Positions 1 to 12,100 of a stretch of 64,000 nt of DNA are shown in pieces (the stretch's first letter is position 1; every line of letters starts with the position of its first letter). The notes beneath the pieces are model-generated. The model had not been told where the DNA came from. It saw only the letters and a program-made list of their open reading frames with translations, and did no database searches. Both the position numbers and the translations under genes were made by a program. The stretch covers positions 2,246,501 to 2,310,500 of the forward strand of contig CANJKZ010000139.1 in assembly GCA_947471745.1 (NCBI GenBank), written 5' to 3'. The DNA comes from Closterium sp. Naga37s-1. Its lineage: Eukaryota; Streptophyta; Zygnematophyceae; Desmidiales; Closteriaceae.

Positions 1-924
1 CAATGTAACTTCCCTGGTAACTTGGGCACAATTTAGATTGGATGGACCTTGGGTGACTTTGAGTGCCACATGAGGTGCATGAATAAGAAAACTCTGGATA
101 TTTCTGTTATAGCTGATTCTGATGTGTAGAAACCTGTAGAAACTGCCAACACTTCGGTTTGAAGGCAGCTTTGAACTATATCGAGTCTTCGGCTGAAATC
201 TGATTGGTGGTGGAACTTTCGAAGTACTTCCCCAAGCTCTGATTCATCGCCGACATTCCCCCTTGCTGCTGCTTGTGTGCAAAGGGCTGGGGCGGCAGAA
301 ACTCGATTCTCCAACATTCCTCTCATCAAGTCCTCGTCACACTTGACTGCCCCACCCCGTAAGGGCGCGTGTCCTTGGTGGGCCTGGTTCAAATTCGAGT
401 TCGAGTTTTGGGTGGTTACCTGTTTCGCCAATTTCGGCAGAATGGTTTGCGATATTGTGAAAACAGTGGTGGAAGGTGGAACCGAATGTGGAATACGAAC
501 ACCGGTCGACTTTATGGCCGAACGTGGGCCCGCACGAATTTGTGAACGTGTGTCCTTCTGACCACGTTCATAGCTGCGGCGAAATCGGCGACACTGACGA
601 AGGTCATCGTGCGCTATTTGTAGGCCGCTCTGTTCCGTGTCGCCCAGTGACGACGTGGCGCACTGTCAAGAACCCAGACAGGGTAACCTACGAGACGGGT
701 ACGCGACGCGAGCAATACTGTAGAAAGTCGAGTTCGATCATCGAACTCTCGATGTCACATTTGCTTGACTGGAAATTTGCAGGGCGGCTCGGCTATCGAG
801 AGTTGTAATACTCGACTACAGTTAGAACCTAGTTCAAACTGTAAGTCTAAAAAGCAAACTTTACAAATATTGCCGAAGGACACACGCCCTAATTTCTGTC
901 TTTGCTGCTAGCCCCCCGCTCGCC
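1..924. other. no gene recognised
   Basis: Open frames here are short, overlap on both strands and lack recognisable motifs or paired splice sites. Nothing supports a gene, RNA or element. Confidence 0.5.
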
Positions 925-1638
925 ATGTTTTCGTGTCACGCGACTCTTCCAGCGCACCAATTAGGGGCCTCAGTAACGCTGCACCGGGAAACTCAGGTGT
1001 TCCGACCAGCTCGACGTCTTCGTTGCTTCTGCACCACGCGCGCCGCCGTCTCCACTGAGACGCCTTACACGGGGTAAGGACAGGACGGACCTTCTTGCCA
1101 CATTACTGGTTACTCTCACCTGTCTACCCACTTCTGTTGTACTGCTCCGAGGTTTCTGGGACGCGACATTTTGGCTTTCTAGGTTGCGCTGGTGTGTCGT
1201 TGCCCTCCTTGTGTCTCTCTGCGCATGTGTTCCCCTCGCATTCTTCTACCCCAATGTCCTATCATTGTTTCTTTGTCCTCAATGCAGAACTCCTCGATAT
1301 ATTTTTGATTGAAACGAGCCGTACCGCACGTCTGTTCATCGCACCGCATCTCTGCCAAATTTCTATCCGGCCTCCTGGTCCCTCGCAGACGCGAATCTCG
1401 GCTCAGGATCCTTCCATCGGCTCAGGTACAAGATGCTCTACCTCGCCTTTGCGCCGTAACTTTACTTCTCGCCGCTGTATTGGTGACGCCGCTGGGGGAA
1501 GTAGCGGAGGCAGCTGAAGGCGGAGGACGCGTTGGCGGTCAGGTGTTTCAGCGGTCTCAGAAAGCCAAGGACCGGAAACCAGACAGCTCACGGACGGCTA
1601 AATCGCTACCGCCCCAATTGAAGAGGTACAAATCGTAG
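925..1638 (+). CDS. candidate two-exon small plastid-targeted protein (tentative)
   Basis: My model joins 925-1073 to 1389-1638 (132 residues). Exon 1 starts at an ATG and ends at a strong GTAAGG donor; exon 2 follows a pyrimidine-rich CGCAG acceptor, and the phases agree (2+1). The N-terminus is rich in Ser/Thr/Arg and lacks acidic residues at first, like a chloroplast transit peptide. Exon 2 has a hydrophobic stretch (LCAVTLLLAAVLVTPL) followed by AEAAEGGGRVGG. That resembles the start of plant DUF1517/FLAP1-like thylakoid proteins, but the DUF1517 domain itself is absent and the frame stops 40 residues later. It could be a 5' gene fragment, a short orphan gene or chance. Function is not assigned. 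Confidence 0.28.
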
Positions 1639-1639
1639 T

Positions 1640-4600
1640 TGTTGCTGAAGGAGTTTCCAGCTTGCAAAGTATTGTTTTGATAATTACTGTGCGTGACTAA
1701 TTATTATTATCCCTCGTTTTGTATGCAGGTTCTTCTCAGTCTCGAATGTAATGACTGCACCCAACTTGCTGGGCATGTAATACGCAATTCATCTGGTTCA
1801 TCCAGTTTGTAAAGAACTCCTGAACTGCTTATATTTTGGAAACAACATCCAGCAAGGAAGACATGCTAGTCAAGAGTTCCTACCTAGGACAAGAAAAGCA
1901 TCAGAACGGCCATCATGTACCGTACTAAAGGCTGAAGGGCAAAATCACTCCGCGAGTCTCCCTAATGATGAAACACGTGTGACACACGGACGTCAGCGGA
2001 TTAACAAGTTTGAGCGGCATCACCTCAAGAGTTGTGGACCGCTGCAGCCCCACACAAGAGCACAAATCACTTGGGCATTTTCTTCATAGTTTGGAGGCCA
2101 TAGTTTGCTGCAGCAAAAACCGCAGCATGCACCACCACAGACGACGCTGGCACCCGGTTAGGAGCCACGTCTACGGGACCCTTGTCTCCTGGGATTTGCA
2201 ATAAAAAGCCAGGTGATAGTGCGACAAACAGAGCCGTGGGGACGAGGAGAGCTGACGCGTTCATGGTTGCAGGAGGGAAGGAGGACGAGAAGCACGAACG
2301 GCGATCGTAATAGCAAGATAGTTTCAACACTGACAAATCACGCACAACAGAGATGGTGAGAAATACGGAGTTCAAGGGCCCGTGGGACTGCAATCAAGCG
2401 ATCCGGGTTTCAATGGCGAACGATTACGATTTCTTGCGATGTCGAGTCGCATATGCATGCCTAAAAGGCGTGGACAGCGAAAGACAAGTGACACGTGGAG
2501 AGTTTGAGCAGGAAATGGAAAGGACCAGCCGCCATGCATGCAAGCAACGAAATCACTGCAGATAAGTGAAACACGTCCCAAGTCGAGGTGATAGTGTGTC
2601 ATCGTCAATTGCTGACACTTTCGGGTTGGAAAACTACAGAATTTGTTACGGACCACTCCACTTAAAGCCGGCGCCTAGAATGGCAAGGGCTCAAGATTAC
2701 TGAACTTGAAAAGGGTTCAGCGAAGGTTTACGAAAGTCGAAATTGGAAGGAACAGGTGGCGAAGGTACAACGTGGCACAGTGAATCGCAAGCCACAATAG
2801 TCTACCTCATGGCTCATGAACAAACACAAACGACAAACAACATCCAACCAACCATGACACCGTTCTGCGTACAAAATTCCTCCTCACTTCACCCACTCCA
2901 CGCGATGTGACATACACTGTCGAGCTCGACCTGGAAAAGAGCATTCGACAACCGTCACCTACCAAACAAGACTCCTGCGCTTCGTCAGTGGAGAGCAAAC
3001 TACCGGGTTTGCAACGGTTTTTTATGTTTCTATGAAATCGGAAAGGAGGTAGCGGTTATACACAGGAGTACGCAACAGATACGTGCCTTAGTACATGAGC
3101 ACCGAGTCGCCAGCAGGATGTTACAACAGTGGCTGCGGCAGAAAATCATGCCCCCAAGAGACCTATTGTTTCAGGTCGTGTTGTAGTACGTGTCTGAATA
3201 GGAGTGACAAAGAGTGATAGACACACGTCTCGTCGCCACGCTTCGAGCAATCCATCGCCCTGTTAGTTCAGAGAACGCTTCATTTGAGTTGATTCGAGCT
3301 AGCTGAATACGAATCGCTGAGTGCGCTATCCACGGATGGAGAATTGACTGCACTTACCGGGTGCAAAGGCGCGCTCCAACGGAAAGGGGGACGGGGTTGG
3401 TCGACGAACTTGTCACGTTACAACGCGCGCGAAGGACAGTCCACGAACCATGCTCTAAGCGAGTGAGTGGGAAATGGTCTCTGCTGGTGCGCATTCTAAG
3501 GCACAGTGACTGAAACGACGGACAATGCACACAGTTTGTTCACGGTGTGTCAGGAAGTCACGATTACGACGGGTTGGCAACATGCATTCATTGATACCGG
3601 AAAATTCAGGATGACTGCCACTCACTTCTGACGCTACATATCTCCTGCATACATTGCTGCACGCACTTGACAGGCACGTCCCTCGTACAGCACACATATG
3701 TGACGCACTCATCCTGATACAGCTGGACCACGTTCATTAGAAACACTTCGACCTGCTCCACCCTCCTCTGCGTTGTACTCAACCGTCACAGCAGTCACCG
3801 GGGCGATAAATTTCCAGCACCGCACTCAATCCTCCCCGCGCTAATTACTATTCGTTAGCAGCCACTCGCACCGCACTCGACGGTACCACGTGCACTCCTG
3901 TTCCACTCTAGGGAACACCACCCACTTGTGGCTACTTTCAGATGTCACTGAGGCTTGAAGTACAACAAAACGCTATTGCACAATGATTATTAGCCACGCG
4001 TAGCATGACGCAATCACAGTTGTGAAAGCGTGCAACATTAGAATCACACACACGGGCTCGATACTCGCCCTAACGCAAACGGATTATCGCACCACCCACC
4101 ATCACCCTGCACCAACCGTGATTTCGGGCCCCCGCCAGCACCGCGCCCACCATCGCCGCATTTGACTGTATCGCACCCCACGGGTTCGGCACGCACCTTA
4201 CTGCACGCACCGCACCGATTCTCTCCACCTCATACTTTTGTCCCATTTCTCTGTGCGCACCTACACAGCTACGCCGGCGAGGACGGGTGACTATCGGCAA
4301 AAAAGGGATAAACTGACACACTCAACATATCTGTCAACCCTCAAGGTTTTGGCGACCAGTGAGTGAACATGGTGGGGTTCAAAAGTGGGGACGATGTGAA
4401 GGTGAGGTGTGGTATAACTTGCCTAAGAGGGTGTATCAGGTGAGGGAGAGGGGAGGGACGACTCCCCTCAGTGCGAAGGCGCGAGGTGAGGGAGATGGGA
4501 GGTCAAACGCTCCCCACAGATTTGGATCTAAAGTGAGACGGAGAGGAGGGATAACTTCCCCCATTGATTGGGTATGAAGTCAGGGTAAGATGTCGGTTCA

Positions 4601-4689
4601 AACCCGAGCCCCCGGAAAGGCTGTTCTTAGGGGTGAGGATGAGAGGAGGTGCCCTCCCCTCTGTTGCGGGTATATGAGTTTAGTGTGAG
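1640..4689. other. no gene recognised
   Basis: About 3 kb with mixed composition, no long frame, no recognisable domain and no obvious repeat until the minisatellite begins. I see nothing to annotate. Confidence 0.5.
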
Positions 4690-6190
4690 GCGAGGTTCAA
4701 CTCCATCCACTGGGCTGGGCTTGATAAGTGGATGAGGGGAGGCTTACCTTCCCTCAGTGAGAGTGTATAAGGTGAGTGTGAGGGAGTGTTCACCGGCCCG
4801 GGCTGGGTGGGGTTTGAGAAGAGGCTGAGGGGAGGCTGATATTCCCTCAGTGAGAGTGTATGGGGTGAATGTGGGGAAGTGTTCAACTTTGTCCCCAGGG
4901 CTGGGCTTGAGAAGAGGGTGAGGGGAGGCTCACCTTCTCTTGGTGGGTGTGTATGAGGTGATTGTGATGGGAGGTTTCACCTTCCCCCACTGGCCTGGTT
5001 TTGTAAAAAGGCTGGGGGGAGCCTGATCTTCCCTCAGTGAGTATGTATGAGGTGAGTGTGATGGGAGGTTTCAACTCCCACCATTGGGCTGGTTTTGATT
5101 AGAGGCTGAGGGTAGCGAGACCTTCCCTCAGTGGGTGTGTATGAGGTGAGAGTGAGGGAGGGAGGGTTCAACTCCCCCCACTGGGCTGGGTTTTGAGAAG
5201 AGGTTGAGGGGAGGCTGCCCTTCCCCCTGTGAGTGTGTATGAGATGAGTGTGATGGGAGCTTCAACTCTCCTCGCTGGGCTGTGTTTGAGAAGTGGCACA
5301 GTGGAGGCTGACCTTCCGTCAGCGAGTGTGTTATGAGGTGAGTGTGAGGTGAGTGTGTTCTGGGGTGAGTGTGAGGGAGGGTTCAACTCCCCCCACTGGG
5401 CTGGGTTTTGAAAAGAGGTTTTTCGGAGGCTGACCTTCCCTTCGAGACTGTGTATGAGGTGAGTGTGGGGGGAGGTTCAACTCCCCTCACACGGCTGGGT
5501 TTTGAGAAGTGGCTGAGGGGAGCGTGACCTTCCCCAAATGGGTGTGTATGAGGTGAGTGTGAGTGAGGATTCAACACCCCTCACTTGGCTGGGTTTTTAG
5601 AAGAGGTTGAGGGGAGGCTGACCTTCCCTCAGTGAGTGTGTATGAGGTGAGTGCGAGGGAGGGAGGGTTGAACTCCCCTCACTAAGCTGGGTTTGATAAA
5701 AAGTTGAGGGGAGGCTGACCTTCCTTTTGAGAGTTTGTATGAGGTGAGTGTAGGGGGGGGTTCAACGCCCCTCACACGGCTGTGTCTGGGAAGTGGCTAA
5801 GGGGAGCGTGACATTTCCTCAGTGGGTGTGTATGAGGTGAGTGTGAGGGAGGGATGGTTCAACACCTCTCACTGGGCTGGGTTTTGAAAAAAGGTTGAGA
5901 AGAGGCTGACCTTCCCTCAGTGAGTGTGTACGAAGTGAGTGCAAGGGAGAGAGGGTTCAACTCCCCTCACTGGGCTGGGTTTGATAAGAGGTGGAGTGGA
6001 GGCTGACCTTCCCTCAGTGAGTGTGTATGAGTGTGAAGGAGTGGTCAACTCCCCCCATTGGGTTGGGTTTGAGAAGAGGCTGAGGGGAGCCTGACCGTCC
6101 CTCGGTAACTGTGTATGAGATCAATGCTAGTGAGGTTTCACCTCCCCCCACTGGGTTGGGATTGAGAAGAGGGGGTCAGGTGGCTGATCT
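4690..6190. repeat. degenerate ~95-bp minisatellite
   Basis: About 16 imperfect units recur every 86-120 bp. Each carries a GGGCTGGG core, a TTGAGAAGAGG stretch, GACCTTCCCTCAG and GTGTGTATGAGGTGAG. Units differ by many substitutions and small indels, so the array is old. Minus-strand reading gives short Pro/Ser-rich frames that only reflect the repeat. Confidence 0.85.
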
Positions 6191-6382
6191 ACTCTCGATG
6201 AGTATGTGTGAGGTTTGGTTGTGAAAAGGATGAGAAATTCTCAATGAGATGCACACAACATGCACACTTCTTCCGGCATGTCTAGTAATTGCATTGTACA
6301 CAACTATGCCATCAAAGTGACATTACACATGCTAGTTTTCGGAAATATTTTTGCCCATCTACGTGCCCTGTCACCCTGCCAG

Positions 6383-6626
6383 GTGCACTCAATTGCGAGA
6401 GCGCCTGGGATTTACGATCATCCAGCGTCTCAGGCATGCAAAGATGCTGAAAAAGGAAGTGCAACAATTTCGCATCACATGCGACCGTTACTATGTGTTC
6501 TCCGGGTCGGCATGTCGGCGCTGTATCCAGGCAACTCCGTGGCAACACATGACGACGTCATGCATTTCCTTACCGAGGCTGCCCCGCATGCGACGCAGCG
6601 ACTTATCGATGCGGGCATCGCTGCAG
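6383..6626 (+). other. exon-like segment upstream of the transposase core
   Basis: A 244-nt segment bounded by a CTGCCAG acceptor and a CTGCAG|GTAGGG donor is open in two plus frames. One frame reads as a plausible soluble peptide (THDDVMHFLTEAAPHA). It may be a 5' exon of the DDE-transposase gene downstream, but linkage and frame are unproven. Confidence 0.3.
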
Positions 6627-7127
6627 GTAGGGTTTTGGGTTGAGGATGCCAGCACCCGTTCAGAAATTCACACTTCCTTACCAAGTGTGATTGTTGGTTA
6701 CAATGCCTCGCAGTTCCGGAGGACGAACGAGAGCACTCAAGATCGATGATCGAGCTGCACCGGGGAGAGTATGCACGCCAATTCCGGTCACGCGTCGGGC
6801 AGGACTACAACAAGACAGAGGATCTCTTACAACGCCCGAATCGTAGCTTGTCAGGCGTACGATATGCTTTCCCCCTCTACAAGGTCAATGCACGTGGACG
6901 ACCACGCCGGGCCTCCGGTGTGGGATGGGGAGGGGCTCGACGCGGTGCAGCTTTTGTGCAACTGTGCAGGGCAGGTACGGAAATATAAGAACTGATTGGC
7001 TGCTTGATGCAAAAACCTCGTGAGATTATTACTAACACTTGGTCTCCTGCACAACTTACAGGCGAGCAACAATTGCACGGGGGTGTGGGAGGATGCGCGA
7101 CGGTTACAGAAGCGGAGAGGGTCGACC

Positions 7128-7276
7128 GACATACAACTAATGAAGTGACAGACGTCGGAGCATCTGAAGGGGGGGGGCCAACATCGTACAACGAGGGCAC
7201 AGCGCCATCCATGATGTGCGAGGCAACGATTGAACCGCCGCCGACCCCCATGGAGCCATCATCCACTCCGATTCAC
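7128..7276 (+). repeat. duplicated exon-like unit, copy 1
   Basis: About 149 bp closely matching 7476-7625 and encoding Thr/Glu/Gly-rich sequence including YNEGTAPSMMCEAT and PPTPMEPSSTPIH, followed here by a GTAAG donor. The differences leave the same frame open in both copies, suggesting coding exons duplicated in tandem with intervening intron. Confidence 0.6.
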
Positions 7277-7475
7277 TTGTAAGATCGCTGCGTTACTGTT
7301 CTTAGATAATACGAGTGGCGAATTCGTTCACGCGGTATATGAATCATCCCATTGTAATTTGGCAGAATCATTACCAGATTCCAAATTTGCGATACCTTGT
7401 ACCCTCCCTGCTTGCCACCTTGTTCTGATTCTGCGCCATCCAGGTCATCCTGCATTCAGCACCACAACCTTGGTA

Positions 7476-7625
7476 GGCAGACAACGGATGAAGTGACAGG
7501 CGTTAGAGCAGCTGAAGGGGGGGGGACGACACCGTACAACGAGGGCACGGCGCCGTCCATCATGTGCGAGGCAACGACTGGACCGCCGCCGACCCCCACG
7601 GAGCCATCATCCACTCCGATTCATG
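7476..7625 (+). repeat. duplicated exon-like unit, copy 2
   Basis: Second copy, with YNEGTAPSIMCEAT and PPTPTEPSSTPIH. The donor seen after copy 1 (CACTT|GTAAG) is replaced by CATGAGTATG, so splicing may differ. The pair lies directly upstream of the transposase core exon. Confidence 0.6.
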
Positions 7626-7778
7626 AGTATGATTGTTTTCGTTTCTGTGATTAGATGATGCGAAAGGTGAATTCGTTTACACGTCCTACCATTATCCGGT
7701 TCGAAAGTCTCTCTACCTTCTACCCTCGTCCAAACATTTTTGCTGCTTGCCACCTTGTTCTCAACCCACTACGTCCAG

Positions 7779-10304
7779 GCTATCTTGCAACCAACACCAC
7801 ACAGAGGCACAACGGCCGGTTCCTAGATACTGGCCCGCCACTCCACAAGTCGACGCGATCCCTGAAAAACGGGTATGTCTGGTCGAGCCGCGAAACTTGG
7901 TGGGTTTCTTCCGTGGATGCCGCCTTGTCTGTTTGCATAAGGCAGGGTGCGACGGAGAGATGACGTTGAGGTCATGGCGATTCAATTGGGCATCGGTAGG
8001 GCTGCTATGGCACTGTAACTCATGCTCACACACGATCGAGTTCTGGTCGTGCAACAGTAGAACCATCGAGAGAACGCGAGCCACTGGTGGAGCACGTCCG
8101 CCCCTTCTTCAATCTAAATTCGTGGCAGCCTTTGCCTTGGGGGGATTGGGATATCAGCAGATGTGGGAGTTTTGTCGCAACTTTGGCATCCCTTCGCCAG
8201 CCAAAGCGACATTCTATAAGCATCTTAGCGAGGATAAGGGCTTATGGAGTGCGATTATAAACGAACCAGATAAATCGATGCGGGAGGTGCGTACTGAGAT
8301 GCAGAAACGCGGGATTGCTGTGGAATTTGTCATGGTGGATGGACGATGGTCCCATGTGAGAGAGGGGGAGTGGTGTACAGTATCCTTTATGGATAGCGTG
8401 ACACGGAAAATACTGTACTGCTCAACGACACAGAAACATGTCCATGACAAGTCGTCTGTGAAGTTGGAGAGAATCGCGTTTGACAAAGGATTTGATGCCT
8501 TAGCAGCGGAGGGTTTTGAGGTGAAGGGGATTGTTTCAGATCAGGGAACCACATTCAAGGGAGCTGCTGCCGAGCGGAACTTGAACCATCAGGTAGACAC
8601 GTGGCATGTGAAGAAGACGCTGTACAACTTATTTCGGAAGGAATTACAGGACGCGGTACGTGAACCTGTTCCGCTAGAGAAGGCTAGTAGGATCGAACAT
8701 CTATGGCTTGCTACGGTTGAGGGACTGAAGCAGTGGCTGAAAAACAAAGGGCTACTTCAAGAGAGCAAAGCGACACTGAAGGAGAGTTTGGTGCAGTCAG
8801 TGTGCAAAGCCATGGGGGCTTTCACCTATGTGAAGATGACACAAGACGATGCAAAGTGGAAGCATTTGGAGCTGCGGAAAGTGCGACGGGTTGGGTGCAG
8901 TGGCACAGTGGTTGATGTTCCAGTGGGGTACGGAGATGCGCCAAATGCACAACATGCCAGTTCAACACAAGGTCCGAGGGTGGTGGAGACAGATGGGCAT
9001 GTGGACGAGGAACCGGAATCCGGAGAAAGGATGGTGGAGGTCCAGTGGAGCGATGTCGACCAGCTCTGGGAGTATGATGTACACCCCGCGCGCGGCACCC
9101 GGCCATCGTCACTCGCCTCTTCTCTCGTGGTGCATGCACACATGTCGGCTGGTGTGCAATCGGAATTTATCGGAGGAAGCACCCCTTGGACCTCTTCCGA
9201 TCTCGATGCTAGTGAGTTCGCGGCTACGCAATTATCCAATTGTTGGATATTATTGCATTCGTTCGCCCCTAACGATAATGCGCACCCCTTGTTTAATGTT
9301 ACTTTGCAGGACTTGTGGGAGCGGTTGATGATCCTGGTGATGGAGACGATGAAAGAACTGGATGCGCATCCGAACCTACACCACCACTGCGTTGGACCAA
9401 GCGTCGGAAAAGAAAACGGGACAGTGATGACCAGGACGCGGACGATGGGTGGGTGACTGTGGCTTCACGTTTTGCTTCACACTTTCACTATATCATGATG
9501 AGGTGTGCTGCACGGCTGGCGGAGGGGAAAGCTATGACACCGGAACAGGTGGCCGACGAGCTGGGGCTTGCAGCCAACCACTGGGCGGGCGATCACTCGG
9601 GGTGTGGCCAATCAGGGCGTACATCTCGCTGCGTGACGGAGAGATGGGGCATCGAGACTGCAATTTACGAGAAGGGTTCGGATACTCACAAGGCGGTGCA
9701 GGATTGGCTTGCAAAGCGGTGCGGGCCGGACAAGGTGAAAATGTTCGTTCATGGTGCGTCTAGTTCCATTAACGAATCTTTTCATTCAGTCATCCTCAAG
9801 TACGCTCCCAAGAGGATCCGTTTCCGGGGTAGTTTCGAAGCACGAATAGCGCTTGCTGTTCTGCACTGGAACAACTGCATGGATCGGTTGGTGACAGGGT
9901 ATCGCACGCGTCAACGAAAGATTACACGGATTCGGCGTGGCAATAAGGATCGGACCTTAGCGCCAATGGATTGGTCATGGCTTGATGGCATAATGGAATC
10001 GTGGCTCAAAACATTGAATGGGGAAATGGATGGGGAGCAGACGGTTCCTACTCGTCCGGATGTCACTGGGAGCACCACCAGCGCCCGGGAGGGTCTTGAG
10101 CCTGCCACGCCTGCACCACTGCATGAGGGGGGAAACCCCCCTCGCCCACTGGCGCGACCACGGACGCGACGGTGTTTGAGTAAGTCGCTTCCCGCTTTAT
10201 TCGCAAAAGGCCTACTCTCCTCTCTCATCATAACTTCCATATAATGAGATGGAATCATTCTTTGCACTCTTTATGTAGGTGACATCTCCAATCACCCACG
10301 CTAA
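7779..10304 (+). CDS. DDE transposase-like protein, multi-exon
   Basis: Core exons 7779-9211 and 9310-10179 join in phase (1+2) through a GTGAG donor and TTTGCAG acceptor. A short terminal exon 10279-10304 would give a stop. An N-terminal Cys/His-rich section (GLLWHCNSCSHTIEFWSCNS) looks like a zinc-binding domain. It is followed by YKHL and a catalytic-core pattern: Asp in VMVDGRWSH, Asp in IVSDQGTTFKG, a DTWHVKK motif, and Glu in SSSINESFHS before LKYAPKRIRFR. The order matches a zinc-finger plus DDE protein family common in animal genomes and TE-derived loci. The linker (residues about 400-560) is low-complexity with Lys/Arg runs. No terminal inverted repeats or target-site duplication were found, so a mobile element and a domesticated gene both remain possible. 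Upstream exons are uncertain. Confidence 0.7.
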
Positions 10305-11582
10305 GCGTGGTCGGACCTCTCTCGGCGTTCGTCGTGGACCCAAACTACCATTCCGCATACCACGTCAACACACGAAGTCGGTTGTTGGAACCCATGCTAC
10401 AAAATCGGTAATAAACCCTACACCCCCCATTCCACCACCACCCCCCACCACCTCCTTGCAGCAATCTCATTGCAGACACAATAGTTTACCCCACCGCCAA
10501 CGCAACTCACACTTATAGCCAACATAAAGCCATGCCATATTCTTGTTTAATCCCTCACTCACCTTATCCACCTCCCTTCCCTTTCATGCCATTTCCCATC
10601 CGACCCTCCCTTTATAACTTCCTAACCCTTGTCGCCCCCCTTGTTTTCTGTCAACTATCATGTCATTCCCCTTGCCCATGCAGAACTGGAGTGCTATTGG
10701 TGCGGCGTCAGCACAACCACAACTTCAACAGCAGCAGCCAGAGATTACAAGGGGCGGAACCACCTTCAGAGACTCATTTGCCTCCCTGCCCCAGCACAAC
10801 CACCTTCAGCGTGGGCCGGCGCAGGGAGGGCGGGGGGCAGCTGGCTCAAAAGTTCACAATCGGTGGCAGTAAAGGCAGTGGGGACGCAATCAGCCAACTA
10901 TTGAGGTAGGAGTCGCACCACTATTGTTCGCCACTCTCATAACTAAAGTTTTCCGGCATCTCCTACAACCCATCCTCCTTCCACCCTTACTCCCCCAATG
11001 ATTATTACATTTGGTGTATTGGTCCACTCATATATACCGGCGACAGTTTCATCATCTTCTCCCAAGACATGTGGGTTCATTCTAGCTTAGTGTCTACTGT
11101 TCCTTCATAAGCCTCCCCAGGTCCCCCCTTCCATTACCACATCTTGCCACTTCATTCCCGTTGCTATTACCTTACCAACTTACCATCTCTCTCTGAGACT
11201 GCACACTACTCATGCGCAGCCATCCTCCTCTTCTTCCCCTTTTCCATTGCCACTCTCCCTCCCCTTCCGTTCAAATCCGTCGCGCCCCACCCCCAACATA
11301 TCAGGGCTTTTCTCATATATAAACCCAGGCCCTCTTCGTCTGTACCCTTACTACCTTGCCACCTTCTCTGCCCTGCCCCACCCCCAGTCGCCAGGATTGT
11401 TTCACCAACGTCCTCCTAGCCTCTCAAGGCAAATCCAACCCGTAATCGTATGTTCGGAGCCTCCTGCTCCCGTCCCTGATGTCACCTCTTCAAGACCGCG
11501 CTATGACGTTCTTCCCTTGACAAATGACCAAAGTATCCGGGTGCAATCGTACCCTTTACATGGTCCTGAGTATGCTGACTAA
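10279..11582 (+). other. further exon-like segments 3' of the transposase
   Basis: Three stretches could be coding. 10279-10407 is open with basic sequence (KRGRTSLGVRRGPKLPF) between a TAG acceptor and a GTAATA donor. 10684-10905 lies between ATGCAG and a GTAGGAG donor. 11388-11582 follows a CCCCCAG acceptor and ends at TAA with a natural-looking C-terminus (IRVQSYPLHGPEYAD). I could not find one phase-consistent path joining all of them, so these may be alternative 3' exons of the transposase gene or a separate gene. Confidence 0.3.
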
Positions 11583-12100
11583 ATGGCTATGGTTATAGCA
11601 CTCTTTATTTTCCTTTCTTCCTTTCCATTCAAGCTACTAGGTAGCCAGTATGACAAGCAAGTGTCGGCATTGAAGTTGTGAAATTCCGGTACAATTCCCT
11701 TCAGTTTAGGTTCTTCCGGATGTATCCATCGACAAGCCAAATATGTCTCGCCATATACAGGTGCACATGATGTTGGGGGGTATACAAACTAAACTATGCA
11801 CAACAAGCAGAGAGAACCCTTACTAGCTCTGCCATCGTACTTACAACCACGACAACCATCCCTAAAACACGCAGTGCACGGAGCTGTGTGTTTCGGTGGC
11901 GTCATAGGCCAATACATGACCAACACTACATTCTACACCATGGATGGACCCATGTGTTTGCTCCAACCCTGTCATTGTCGCAATACAAAAATGGTGCGGC
12001 TAATCTGGTGCACATTGTCACTCTTCTTCTAATCAACGGACAGATGGAGAGTAGTGGGGATGCAAATGCATGTCCTGTCCCGTAAGTTATGTGGGGATAA
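11583..12100. other. no gene recognised
   Basis: Intergenic-looking, mixed composition, no convincing frame or repeat. Confidence 0.45.
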
